Positions 18,790-28,785 of a stretch of 64,000 nt of DNA are shown piece by piece. The notes beneath the pieces were generated by a model. The model was not told the DNA's origin. It saw only the letters and a program-made list of their open reading frames with translations, and did not search any database. Source of the DNA: Lachnospiraceae bacterium (GTDB taxonomy: Bacteria > Bacillota > Clostridia > Lachnospirales > Lachnospiraceae); NCBI GenBank assembly GCA_024687305.1, contig JAILEQ010000073.1, positions 1 to 64,000 of the forward strand, given 5' to 3'. The position numbers and the translations under genes are program-made. The first letter of the stretch is position 1; each line of letters starts with the position of its first letter.

Positions 18790-19446
18790 TTACAGTCGAT
18801 ACAACATTTCTTTTGTTAATGATATAAAGTAAGCCACGCCCTGAGAAACCATACTGAAGAAAAGCATCAGTAAGAATATCATGACTAACATTGCGAATAC
18901 GGTGGCGATAAGGAAAAGAATGTTCTTTCCAAAACCATATTCGTGCACCTGACTCATACCGAGTATTCCGATAAACAAAACCCATATGATGGAAATGACA
19001 TACATAGCCGAGTAAAACTCGCTCTCGTCTACGGTGATGAAATTGCTTAAGAACATCAACGGAAACTGTATGAGCGGATAAGGAGTGATCGCATAACAGG
19101 TGGCTATATAAACCTGGCCCAGTCGCCCTTTACCGTCAAACAGTGTGGTAAGTGCCCAGTTGCCGACAACAAACAGTATGAAAGGCAGCAAAACACTGGC
19201 TATATACATAAAAATATTAAGATCTTCCCAGTATACCTGTATAAAGATGAAACTGGTGTATCTGAGTCTTATAACATAAGCTGCGATAGCCAACACCAGA
19301 ATTGTTGTGGCCGCAGAATATGAACCTCGTTTTTCATGTGTCAGATCCCAAAATCCGTCGATGGGGTGGGTCAGACAGTAAAGAGAGAACTTTAAACTTT
19401 TAAAATATCTCTGCCAATTTTCTTTGCTTTTCAATGCTGCAAACAT
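18790..19446 (-). CDS. YIP1-like multi-pass membrane protein
   Basis: 218 aa; several TMs; LTHPIDGFWDLTHEKRGSYSAATTILVLAIAAYVIRL; GLGRVYIATCYAITPYPL-type motif seen here as GRLGQVYIATCYAITPYPLIQFPL. Confidence 0.7.
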   Translation of the reverse strand: MFAALKSKENWQRYFKSLKFSLYCLTHPIDGFWDLTHEKRGSYSAATTILVLAIAAYVIRLRYTSFIFIQVYWEDLNIFMYIASVLLPFILFVVGNWALTTLFDGKGRLGQVYIATCYAITPYPLIQFPLMFLSNFITVDESEFYSAMYVISIIWVLFIGILGMSQVHEYGFGKNILFLIATVFAMLVMIFLLMLFFSMVSQGVAYFISLTKEMLYRL

Positions 19447-19458
19447 GCCGTTTCTCCG

Positions 19459-20988
19459 TTAGTTGTTATATTTGAATGCATCCGAGATCTGAATCTGATA
19501 CTTAATGAGCTTGATCCTTCCGATTCCGAGAGGGATAAGGAAAAGTGCAAGTATCACGATAACTATCAAAACGATGTGATCTTCGACAAATTCCTTACGA
19601 TGCTTCTTATATGCTTTGGAATAATTATCCGCGTCATACTTAAGCTCGAAATAATCCATTGCTTTATCGTAATCTTTCTGTCTTAAATATGCGCGTCCGA
19701 GACCGATATATGCAAGATCGTAATTGCCGTTGTATTTCATGACTTCACGCCAGGTCTTTCCGGACTTGGCATATTCACCGTTATCAAACTGATCCATGGC
19801 GCCGAACACCAGACGTCCGTAATCGGTAAGCGTAAAAAGTGTGATCGTACAGTCAAGCTGATCGACAACTATGAGATCGTAATCCATATGTTCAAGTGCG
19901 AGCGGATTTCTGAAGTAACCGTCCATATTTCCGGCGCCGCCGAATACGCAGATCATTCTTCCCTGATCGTCGTATGCAAAGAGACGTCCTCTGTTTCTGT
20001 CAAGACAGACGTATGCGTCATTGTCAAAAACGGTAACATCCGCAAATTTCGAAGGTCCCGAATAACCGCCGCCGTTACCCATATAAAGGTCTCCGTATAC
20101 GGGGAATTTTCCGTCCCAGTAAACACCGTTTCTTATAAGAATGTCGTCGCCGAGAGGATTGATCCTTCTGACAGAATCGGCATCTCCCGCTTTAAGAGTG
20201 TCAGCTTCAACGTTACCGGTACAAGCATATATGAAGCCTTCTTTATCCATGTAAAGATTGTCGTACTCTGTAGGAACGAAAGCTTCCATTTTATTGAGCT
20301 GTTCCTGAGTAGCAATCTTTTTCATAAGATACATCTTAAAATCGAACACAACTCGGGTAGCACCTACAAAGCCGTTAAATGTTCCGTCGGCCTCGTATTT
20401 GATGAGACCCTTGTTAATACCGATGGCAACACAATAAACTCTGCCTGCGGTATCTATGGCGATCTTTGAGGGCTGGAATACTATGTCTTTATCTATCGAA
20501 TTGTCGACGGGCTTATTAAACTTCTGAATAAAATTCAGATCTTTGTCAAGTTTAAGGATACGAGCGTTTCCTTTGTCGGCTATATAGAAATCTCCTTCTT
20601 CGGAAATGGCGATATCCGTAGGCGAAGAAAAGGTATTGGGCTTTTCGCTTCCTTTAAATGAAGTGATCTCATCAACAAAAGCAAATGACTCACGACTCGT
20701 TCTTTCAAATATAGCTATACGGTTATTGCCTGTGTCGCATACATACAAAAGATTTCCTACAACACACGAGCCCTGAGGACTGTTAAGTCTCTTTTCAAGA
20801 CCGAGTTCGGTAGATGTGAAAACTTTACACACCGAATACATATCCGGTGAATCCTGAACATCTCCCCAATAATCGTAATTGTACGTATAACTTCTGTCGA
20901 TCGTCGTTGCGTAAGAAGAAAGCGACATACCAAGCAACATTCCTATCGACAATGCAAGTGCTGCAGTTCTTTTAAAACCTTTTCTCAT
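19459..20988 (-). CDS. Secreted, C-terminally anchored NHL-repeat/TPR protein
   Basis: Signal peptide; propeller repeats (GSCVVGNLLYVCDTGNNRIAIF; PTDIAISEEGDFYIADKGNARILKLDKDLNFI; PSKIAIDTAGRVYCVA); TPR-like LAYIGLGRAYLRQKDYDKAMDYFELKYD; C-terminal TM. Confidence 0.82.
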   Translation of the reverse strand: MRKGFKRTAALALSIGMLLGMSLSSYATTIDRSYTYNYDYWGDVQDSPDMYSVCKVFTSTELGLEKRLNSPQGSCVVGNLLYVCDTGNNRIAIFERTSRESFAFVDEITSFKGSEKPNTFSSPTDIAISEEGDFYIADKGNARILKLDKDLNFIQKFNKPVDNSIDKDIVFQPSKIAIDTAGRVYCVAIGINKGLIKYEADGTFNGFVGATRVVFDFKMYLMKKIATQEQLNKMEAFVPTEYDNLYMDKEGFIYACTGNVEADTLKAGDADSVRRINPLGDDILIRNGVYWDGKFPVYGDLYMGNGGGYSGPSKFADVTVFDNDAYVCLDRNRGRLFAYDDQGRMICVFGGAGNMDGYFRNPLALEHMDYDLIVVDQLDCTITLFTLTDYGRLVFGAMDQFDNGEYAKSGKTWREVMKYNGNYDLAYIGLGRAYLRQKDYDKAMDYFELKYDADNYSKAYKKHRKEFVEDHIVLIVIVILALFLIPLGIGRIKLIKYQIQISDAFKYNN

Positions 20989-21016
20989 AATGATCCTCTT
21001 TACGATCTGATTTGTA

Positions 21017-21922
21017 TTAATCCTTTAAGCCGGAGCTTGCCATTGTTTCAAGAATCTGGCTCTCCGAGAAAATGAAGATTGCTATCGGAACTATCATAAC
21101 AACAACCAAAACGGCTGCGCCCTGACCGGTACGTGCGATACCGCCGGCCTGTATCTGCTGAAGTGCATATACAAGTGTCTTCTTCTCTTCGGAATAAATA
21201 AATGTCGAGGCTTTGTTGTTCCAAAGACCCTGAACCGAAAAGATGATAAGTGTCATCCACGCGGGCTTAACGTTTGGCATAACTATACGCCTGAATACGA
21301 GCCATTCATTCGCGCCGTCTATTTTTGCGGCTTCAATAAGTGAGGTCGGAAGACCTTCCATGAACTGCTTCATAAGGAAAAGTCCCATGGGAGAAGCGAA
21401 TGCGGGAATGATTATTGCCCAGTATGTGTCTATCCAGCCAAGTTTGTTAAGCAACATATAGTTGGGAATCTGCGTAACATAACCGGTAAACATCATTGCC
21501 ACGGTAACAAGCTTGAAAAACTGCTGATTGCCGGGAAATTCATATTTCGCAAGTACGAAAGCACCCATGGATGCTACGATAAGATGTCCTGCCGTACCTA
21601 CAAACGTAATGAATGCGGTATTGAAAAGATATCTTGAAAACGTAACCCACGATTTTCCCATCGTAACAAAAAGGTCGGAGAAGTTATCCATAGTGGGGTG
21701 CTGTGCAAATACACGCGGAGGGAATTTGAACAGCTCATCCAAAGGCTTCAATGCCGCACTGACCGCATAAACGATCGGGAAAGCCATGATGCAGGCAACC
21801 AGTACAAGGAAAATGTACAAAGCGATGTCACCGCCGATGGATCTGTTGGGTTTTCTCCTCTTTATGAGGGGCTTTACATATACTTCTTCTTCTATTGCTG
21901 CGTTCTTTTTCTTTCTACTCAT
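21017..21922 (-). CDS. Carbohydrate ABC transporter permease (MalG-like)
   Basis: IEAAKIDGANEWLVFRRIVMPNVKPAWMTLIIF; six-TM pattern. Confidence 0.94.
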   Translation of the reverse strand: MSRKKKNAAIEEEVYVKPLIKRRKPNRSIGGDIALYIFLVLVACIMAFPIVYAVSAALKPLDELFKFPPRVFAQHPTMDNFSDLFVTMGKSWVTFSRYLFNTAFITFVGTAGHLIVASMGAFVLAKYEFPGNQQFFKLVTVAMMFTGYVTQIPNYMLLNKLGWIDTYWAIIIPAFASPMGLFLMKQFMEGLPTSLIEAAKIDGANEWLVFRRIVMPNVKPAWMTLIIFSVQGLWNNKASTFIYSEEKKTLVYALQQIQAGGIARTGQGAAVLVVVMIVPIAIFIFSESQILETMASSGLKD

Positions 21923-21924
21923 TA

Positions 21925-22863
21925 TCAGGTTCCTACTCTTCTTAACAGACTCTGAATTGCTTTATTACATAAAATCATCATAAGGAACAGTATCGTTGCG
22001 ATCGCACAGGCGTAACCCATCTCGAAACGTGAGAAACCGTAGTCGAAAAGGTGAGTTACTATCGTACGTGCCGCATAGTCGGTTGAAGGATAACCGCAAA
22101 GGGCCATTGTAACGTCGCAGACACTGAATGCCTGGGTAATGGACATAACCGCACCGAACATAAGCATGGGCTTCATGTTGGGAAGGGTGATGTACCAAAG
22201 TTCCTGCCATCTGTTCTTTACACCGTCCATATAACCGGCTTCATACTGCGAACCGTCGATACCCTGAAGGCCGGCTACGAATGAAAGGAATCCGGTACCA
22301 AGACTCATCCAGAGAATAACGACCATACATATGGGAAGCATGTATATGGGGTTGATGAGCCAAAGGATAGGCTTGTTGATGATACCCGTGCTCATAAGGA
22401 AAGCATTTACGTATCCGTATGCATCACCTCTGAAGAATACGGAGAAGATAACGTAACAGTTACCTGCTATCGAAGGGGCGTAGAATATTACGACCGCTAC
22501 CGATCTTACCCAGCGGGGAAGTTCATTTATGAGCCAGGCGAATACGAATGAGGCGATGTATCCGAGAGGTCCGGTACATATGGCTATCATGAGCGTATTC
22601 TTGATGGATGTTAAGAAAATCTCATCTTCAAGGATAAGTGATATGTAGTTTTGCAATCCCAGGAAGCGGGGAGCTTCCAGAATGTTGTAGTATGTGAAGC
22701 TGTACCAGATTGATGCTACAACGGGATAGATGAAAAACATTGCGAAAAGTACGGCGTAAGGAGCAAGGAAGAGATAGCACATCTTGCTGCGCTTCATCTT
22801 CTTGAATGCGACCCTGGCGTCGTGTTTTCTCATTATGGCGTATTTTTGAAAAAACTCTTTCAT
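21925..22863 (-). CDS. Carbohydrate ABC transporter permease (MalF-like)
   Basis: YLFLAPYAVLFAMFFIYPVVASIWYSFTYYN; YEAGYMDGVKNRWQELWYITLPNMKPMLMFG. Confidence 0.94.
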   Translation of the reverse strand: MKEFFQKYAIMRKHDARVAFKKMKRSKMCYLFLAPYAVLFAMFFIYPVVASIWYSFTYYNILEAPRFLGLQNYISLILEDEIFLTSIKNTLMIAICTGPLGYIASFVFAWLINELPRWVRSVAVVIFYAPSIAGNCYVIFSVFFRGDAYGYVNAFLMSTGIINKPILWLINPIYMLPICMVVILWMSLGTGFLSFVAGLQGIDGSQYEAGYMDGVKNRWQELWYITLPNMKPMLMFGAVMSITQAFSVCDVTMALCGYPSTDYAARTIVTHLFDYGFSRFEMGYACAIATILFLMMILCNKAIQSLLRRVGT

Positions 22864-25841
22864 TCTTCCATTTCTCCTATCGGTTTAACTTCGGTCCACA
22901 TACCGAACTCTTTACGCTTACGCGTGATCTCGTCGTCTATCTTGACCGAGTAATCGATAATTGTCTCTCTGGTATCGTCTTTATCGTTCAAAACTTTACG
23001 AAGTGCGTTTGTGATATGACGTCCCGTGTAATAACCGCCGGGTACCTCACGGATGCCTACGGTCCAATCCCACTGCTCATTGAGAATCTGAATATCATGA
23101 TAACTCCATGAAAGCTGCGAGAATGCATCTCTGTTTGAAGTAGCGTAACGAGCGGAAGAACCAAGGAGTGCCTCGATCTCACGTCCGAAACGAACCTGCG
23201 TATCGGGATCTGCCCACCACTTCATGTATTCCCATGACTGTTCTTTCTTGCCGTCATGGCAATCGATCATCATGGTTGCGGTACCTGCCACGAAGTCGGA
23301 ACGATCGAGATATACGCTGCCGTCATCGAGAACATATTCCGTTCCGGGAACGAGAGTGAAGTCCCAAAGACCTCTTATCTCGGGTGCGGAAACCATAAGG
23401 GTGTTGTATGTCTGATAAGAGATGATACCGATAGGCATTTCGCCCGAACGGAAACGGCTTACGAAGTCGTAAATGCTCGGAAGACCGTAGTCGTTGAAGT
23501 ATCTCTCGTAATCATCAAACGCTTTTATACCGGCTTCATCATCAACCGTCGTGAACGTTCCTGCCTCGTTGTACATATCTCCGCCGTTCTGATAAAGAAG
23601 TGAGAAGTACATTGAAAGGTCGGGGTTGTTACTCATAACGGCCGTGGTTGCTGCCTGCATATTGCTTGCGCCCGCTGCGGAAGGAATACCTACCGAAAGG
23701 TTGTTGCCCTGAATGGTGGGAAGCATTTCGATAAGTTCCTGCCAAGTGTTGGGAGGTGTAAGTCCGAGCTCGTCAAGAATGTCTTTACGATAGAACATTA
23801 CGTTGAACGTCTGAGTCTCGGGTATACCATAAATGGCTCCGTCAAGTCTGAACTGCTCGTAAGAGCTTTCTTTGTAGTGAGAAAGAACTTCTTCCCAACC
23901 TTCAAACTGAGTAATATCAACCGATGCTCCACGAAGAGCGAAGTCAACGGGTATGTTCGAATTAACGGTAAGAACTACGTTGGGTCCTCTGCCCGCCATA
24001 ACCGCACTTAAGAGTGCGCCCTGATCAACGATCTCAACGTTTACCGGAATGCCGGTGTTTGGTGTGAACGAATCGTCTATCATCGATTTAAGAATGGTAC
24101 CCTGATCACGTCCGGTAAGTACCCAAACCTTGATGACCTGAGAATCTTTTCCGTCATCGTCGTAAACATCGCCTACCGAGTTGTAATCTACAAAGAATGA
24201 AGCTACGAAAGATTTGATCTCGTGCCAAGCCTTGGTGAAGAAGTTTGCTCTTTCTTTCTTGGGCTTTACATCCGTTCCGGATATGGCGATATAGTCAACG
24301 TCAAGACGTGAAATACTTAAATTGAGCTGTGCGGTACCAAGAGCAGTAACGTTATCTTTGAATGACGTGAACTCAAGAGTGATCTTCTGAGGTTTTCTAC
24401 AGAAACGTTCCAACTGCTGTGCAACCGTCTGAGCCGAAGCGATCGAATCGGCCTTCTGTCCCGAATAAGCGACCATGTCATCAACGATCTTGAAGAGTCT
24501 CATCGACTCAAGTTTCATGGCATCCATGATCTCGGGGTAATTTATGTTGATCTTGTAATCTCTGTACTGGTCGGGGTTGGCACCGGTATATACAAGTATC
24601 TTTCTGTATATCTGGTTAAGTCTGAAGGTTGAGTTCTCAAGGTCTTCAAGTATGGGACCGAGTGAACCGAGAGTCGCTTCAAGTCTTATCGTATGCTTGC
24701 CCTTTGTAAGGTAGAATTTGTAAGGTGTACCGTTTTCGTCGGCAAGGTCTTTGCAGTCCCAGTCGTTTCTGTAGTCAAAAGAAACCTCATTGAGTGCGTC
24801 GAAAGGTACTTCGCCGTCGATATATACTCTTCTGTTGGAAACGTTTCCTCTGGAATAGTTCTGACGGGCTTTGATCATGATATTGTAATAACCGTCTTCA
24901 GGAACTTCGAAATCCCATTCTATCCACTGGCCGTTATCTCTCCAGGTATCACCGCCGGAGTAGTTGAGTACCGTATAGGTGACCGAGTTGGGCTGAGTCG
25001 TGGGATTTGAACGGTCAAATTTTGCGTAAAGAGATGACTCCGAACGTATAGTGGAATCCTCGCCCTGTACTATGTTTAAGTAGTTGGCGGCGGTTTCGCT
25101 TGCGTTAACGCTCGGATTCGAAGAAAGGTAATCTTCGTAAGTCTTTTCTTTGGCGATCGCGTTCAAAGAAAGCTTCTTAATGTACATGGGCTCGTTTTCA
25201 CTTATGAAAGTGAGCTTTCTTTTGCCCTCTTCAAAATAGAATCTTAATGGCTCGTTAACATAGCCCATATCGTCTTCTATGAGTTTTGACTGCCAGTCAT
25301 AGATCTCAACCTGCGTGGGACGGATCTCGTTGCCCTGGTTGTCGACCTTCTTTTCTCCTCCGTCTGTCCAGATTCGGGAGAAAGTTATATTCTTTGCTAT
25401 TTCGTATGGATATTCGTCATCAATAAGGATTCCCCTCTCAGCCTGAACGCCTCGTGACTTGGGGATGAGATATTCGATATAGATATTGTAGAAACCGGTT
25501 TCGGGGATATCGATCTCCCAAGAAGCGGTAGATTCAATGTCTGTAAATAATGCTTTTTCGGCGCCTTCGTAATTGTTCTCTACGGTAACATTGCCTTCGG
25601 ATGTGAATTTGAAGATATCGACGTCAATCGTCTTCACTGCATCCTTTACATCGGAATGTTCTTCGATATAACCTGAGTAAGTACCGGTCCTTTCGAGTCC
25701 CGCTACGTCTGTGGAAAGATCCTGCCCTGCGTACTTGTCGTTGAAATTATCAACCTTTCCGAGAGATAAAAGGAAGCAAAGCAGCACAAAACCTGCCAGT
25801 ACCGCTAATGTGATCACAACCTTTTTGGTGTTCTTACTCAT
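22860..25841 (-). CDS. Membrane-anchored fusion: two CBM-like beta-sandwich domains plus extracellular solute-binding domain
   Basis: N-terminal TM VVITLAVLAGFVLLCFLLSL; repeated WEIDIPETGFYNIYIEYLIP and WIEWDFEVPEDGYYNIMIKARQNYSRGNVSNRRVYIDGE; C-terminal SBP (IYGIPETQTFNVMFYRKDILDELGLTPPNTWQELIEMLP). Start at MSKNTKK with RBS GAGGATCAT. Confidence 0.88.
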   Translation of the reverse strand: MSKNTKKVVITLAVLAGFVLLCFLLSLGKVDNFNDKYAGQDLSTDVAGLERTGTYSGYIEEHSDVKDAVKTIDVDIFKFTSEGNVTVENNYEGAEKALFTDIESTASWEIDIPETGFYNIYIEYLIPKSRGVQAERGILIDDEYPYEIAKNITFSRIWTDGGEKKVDNQGNEIRPTQVEIYDWQSKLIEDDMGYVNEPLRFYFEEGKRKLTFISENEPMYIKKLSLNAIAKEKTYEDYLSSNPSVNASETAANYLNIVQGEDSTIRSESSLYAKFDRSNPTTQPNSVTYTVLNYSGGDTWRDNGQWIEWDFEVPEDGYYNIMIKARQNYSRGNVSNRRVYIDGEVPFDALNEVSFDYRNDWDCKDLADENGTPYKFYLTKGKHTIRLEATLGSLGPILEDLENSTFRLNQIYRKILVYTGANPDQYRDYKININYPEIMDAMKLESMRLFKIVDDMVAYSGQKADSIASAQTVAQQLERFCRKPQKITLEFTSFKDNVTALGTAQLNLSISRLDVDYIAISGTDVKPKKERANFFTKAWHEIKSFVASFFVDYNSVGDVYDDDGKDSQVIKVWVLTGRDQGTILKSMIDDSFTPNTGIPVNVEIVDQGALLSAVMAGRGPNVVLTVNSNIPVDFALRGASVDITQFEGWEEVLSHYKESSYEQFRLDGAIYGIPETQTFNVMFYRKDILDELGLTPPNTWQELIEMLPTIQGNNLSVGIPSAAGASNMQAATTAVMSNNPDLSMYFSLLYQNGGDMYNEAGTFTTVDDEAGIKAFDDYERYFNDYGLPSIYDFVSRFRSGEMPIGIISYQTYNTLMVSAPEIRGLWDFTLVPGTEYVLDDGSVYLDRSDFVAGTATMMIDCHDGKKEQSWEYMKWWADPDTQVRFGREIEALLGSSARYATSNRDAFSQLSWSYHDIQILNEQWDWTVGIREVPGGYYTGRHITNALRKVLNDKDDTRETIIDYSVKIDDEITRKRKEFGMWTEVKPIGEMEE

Positions 25842-26175
25842 ATGATCCTCCACACATACAATTGCGAAAAAGCGCAATTTCTTACTTATAAACAACATAC
25901 TATATTTTGGGTGTTGTCATGTCTTATTAAATAATGCTATTTTTTAATCAACGTTTGCGCAATATTTACCACTTTCGAGTGTAAAAATTTACTATTCCTT
26001 AAAAATCATATGGCGATTTGTCACTGTTTTAATTCATTTTATAAAAATTTAATGACCGATTGCACAAAAATGGGACTTCCTTATTATTGCTTTTTTAATA
26101 ACTGAGATATACAATTATCATGCTACTTGGATTTTTCTTTTTTCCTATATATATTAGTGTACCTGCGGAGACATT

Positions 26176-27126
26176 ATGCCCCCTTACATAAATAACGATA
26201 AAAACAACTATGATAATTTCAATTCGGTAAATTCCGACTATCGCGAACGTCTTATCGCGGCCAACAGCGAAGAGCATGTTACGTTTATGTCCAATTCGCT
26301 CCATCGCATATGGTTAAACGACCTTCCGGTAGGTTTTAATTCTCATTGGCATTCCGCTCTTGAGATAATAGTCCCGATGGAAAACTGGTACGATGCCATA
26401 ATAGGTTCCTCAGAATATCATCTTGAGCCCGGTCATATCTTTATCATTCCTCCCGGAGAGGTTCATGAACTTATGGCTCCCGATTCGGGAAAAAGATTTA
26501 TCTTCCTTATGAACATTTCCATAATAAGCAAGATCAGCGGATTTGCCGGCATACAGTCATTGCTGACGCACCCTCTTCATATCACAAAAGAAACATATCC
26601 GCTTGTATACGACGATATTTATCAGATACTTGTCCAGATCCGCAACGAATATTTCCAAAACAGCGAATATTCCGAGCTCGTCATCCAGGCAAGGCTTATC
26701 GATATGTTTGTAAAACTTGCGGAAAATCACATTCATGCCGAAGAACTCTTCCCGACCGTCAAGCCCTACAAGCAAAAAGAATATGTTCAGAAGTTCAACC
26801 AGACTCTGGAATATATCGATTCACATTATACCGAAGACATCAGTCTCGATACGATAGCCAATCAGGCAGGATTTTCCAAATTCCATTTTTCGAGACTGTT
26901 CAAGATCTATACAAACTATACATTCTGCGACTATCTTTGCTACAGGCGTATAAAGGCAGCCGAAGAACTGCTGGCCATACCCGATCACTCGATAACGGAC
27001 GTGGCTATGCAGGCAGGTTTCTCGAGCATTTCCACGTTCAACCGTCTGTTCAAGCAGCACAAAGGCTGTACTCCGAGCGAATACCGTTCAAAGCACACAG
27101 TCGCCGGTTACAGAAACTCACTGTAA
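26176..27126 (+). CDS. AraC-family transcriptional regulator with N-terminal cupin-like sensor domain
   Basis: EPGHIFIIPPGEVHELMAPDSG; C-terminal double HTH YIDSHYTEDISLDTIANQAGFSKFHFSRLFKIYTNYTFCDYLCYRRIKAAEELL...ITDVAMQAGFSSISTFNRLFKQHKGCTPSEYR. Confidence 0.95.
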   Translation: MPPYINNDKNNYDNFNSVNSDYRERLIAANSEEHVTFMSNSLHRIWLNDLPVGFNSHWHSALEIIVPMENWYDAIIGSSEYHLEPGHIFIIPPGEVHELMAPDSGKRFIFLMNISIISKISGFAGIQSLLTHPLHITKETYPLVYDDIYQILVQIRNEYFQNSEYSELVIQARLIDMFVKLAENHIHAEELFPTVKPYKQKEYVQKFNQTLEYIDSHYTEDISLDTIANQAGFSKFHFSRLFKIYTNYTFCDYLCYRRIKAAEELLAIPDHSITDVAMQAGFSSISTFNRLFKQHKGCTPSEYRSKHTVAGYRNSL

Positions 27127-27184
27127 ACAATTAAACAAAGCCAAGGCATTCGCCTTCCGCTCGATTTATACACCGTTGTAATAC

Positions 27185-27212
27185 AAAAAAGTACGCTCTC
27201 GCGTACTTTTTT
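27185..27212. terminator. Bidirectional Rho-independent terminator between convergent genes
   Basis: AAAAAAGTACGC-TCTC-GCGTACTTTTTT. Confidence 0.9.
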
Positions 27213-27219
27213 ATGTTTT

Positions 27220-28767
27220 CTACTGTTCATAATGATACTTGAAATCCGTAAATACCGCTTCTCCGCCGGCCTCTCTTGTCGAGAACATGAAAAGCCCGAA
27301 TCTGCATCCGGTAAAGTGGTCAAGTCTGAAATATAATTTGTGCGAATTGCCCACTTTAGCCATTCTGCCGTCTTTTAGCCAAAAGAAATCAAGTTTGTCG
27401 ACCATGTTTTCAAACGAAGGTTTGAGACATAGCGTTAATTTCGGCTCCGTAAGTCTTATCTTTTCGACCATCTTGCCGGGGAGATAATCGCCTCCGGAAG
27501 TGCCGATCTTAAACGAAGGATCTTCTTTTATTCGTTCAACCTTCATAAGATAGTAAACTCCGGCGTTCATTGTTATCCCAAGAAACGCATATTCACCCTG
27601 AAGCGCGCACAATCCTGCGACATCGCCTTCTTTTATCTTTGAGGCATCAACCGTGACCTCCGCTTCACACCTTGGCCACATCATCCTCTGAGTAAGAGTG
27701 TTCCTGGCCATCGTAAGGTTTGAGCTTATGCTGCCCGTTCTGAGTACGAGTCCGCCCTCTTCTTTTACTTCCCAGAGCGAATTGTCGGGACAATGGTTCC
27801 ACTCCCATTGAGGCTTCAATCTGTAAGGCACTCCCGGCTGAGGTTTAAAATCATCCGATGTATATAAAGGTTCGTATCTGTAATACGGACGACTTCCGAC
27901 TACGTTAAACGACTTGGGAACCTTACCGTTGGTGCCGAACACCGGAAGATCGTTCTCCCAGGTTATCGGAACAAGTATCGGGATACGTCCGACCGCACCG
28001 CTGTCCTGGAAAAGCATCGCATACCACTTTCCGTTCGGAGTGTCGACTATGCCTCCCTGAGCCACGCCCTGTCCGTCAAGACCTCTGTCATCAGAAAATA
28101 CGTCTTTTCCTTTATATTCTCCGTCAACGGTATCCGAAACAAATACCGCCTCGGTCCTCATCATTCCTTTAGGCCAATGTATAAAGAAAATGTAATACTT
28201 TCCGTTTATCTTATAAAAGTGAGATCCTTCGTAGCCGAGTCCTTCGAAACCTTCGGGTTCTTTTACGATGAGCTTATGGATTCCTCCGGGCAAAGGTGCA
28301 GTCAGATCTTTTTTTAGTTCGGTAAGATATATCTCTTTGTTGCCGTATACGATATAAACTTTTCCATCGTCGTCAAACAAAAGCGAACAATCATGATAAT
28401 AGCCTTCTATCGTCCTCTTCTCCCACGGGCCCTCGACATTTGCGGAGACAAAAAGATATGTGGTCTGAGTATAGTGACTTACAAAGGCGCAATAAAACTT
28501 TCCGTCATGGTAGCGAAGCGTAGGAGCCCACATCCCGCCGGCATAGTTGGTGCGTTCATTTTCGAGCCTTTCTTCCGGAATGTCATCCAGGACATCGAAA
28601 AGATATGAAGCTATCTCCCAATTTACAAGGTCATACGATCTGAGTATGGCGCCTCCCGGCGAAAAATACATCGTCGTACTTGCCATGTAATATACATCTC
28701 CGACTCTTATCACATCGGGATCGGGATAATCGCATTTGGTTATCGGATTGATCTCTGTCAATGGCAT
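27220..28767 (-). CDS. Glycoside hydrolase family 43 (xylosidase/arabinofuranosidase type)
   Basis: NPITKCDYPDPDVIRVGDVYYMASTTMYFSPGGAILRSYDLVNWEIASY; HDCSLLFDDDGKVYIVYGN; GLGYEGSHFYKINGKYYIFFIHW. No signal peptide. Confidence 0.92.
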   Translation of the reverse strand: MPLTEINPITKCDYPDPDVIRVGDVYYMASTTMYFSPGGAILRSYDLVNWEIASYLFDVLDDIPEERLENERTNYAGGMWAPTLRYHDGKFYCAFVSHYTQTTYLFVSANVEGPWEKRTIEGYYHDCSLLFDDDGKVYIVYGNKEIYLTELKKDLTAPLPGGIHKLIVKEPEGFEGLGYEGSHFYKINGKYYIFFIHWPKGMMRTEAVFVSDTVDGEYKGKDVFSDDRGLDGQGVAQGGIVDTPNGKWYAMLFQDSGAVGRIPILVPITWENDLPVFGTNGKVPKSFNVVGSRPYYRYEPLYTSDDFKPQPGVPYRLKPQWEWNHCPDNSLWEVKEEGGLVLRTGSISSNLTMARNTLTQRMMWPRCEAEVTVDASKIKEGDVAGLCALQGEYAFLGITMNAGVYYLMKVERIKEDPSFKIGTSGGDYLPGKMVEKIRLTEPKLTLCLKPSFENMVDKLDFFWLKDGRMAKVGNSHKLYFRLDHFTGCRFGLFMFSTREAGGEAVFTDFKYHYEQ

Positions 28768-28785
28768 TTTCTTTCTCCGTAACGG

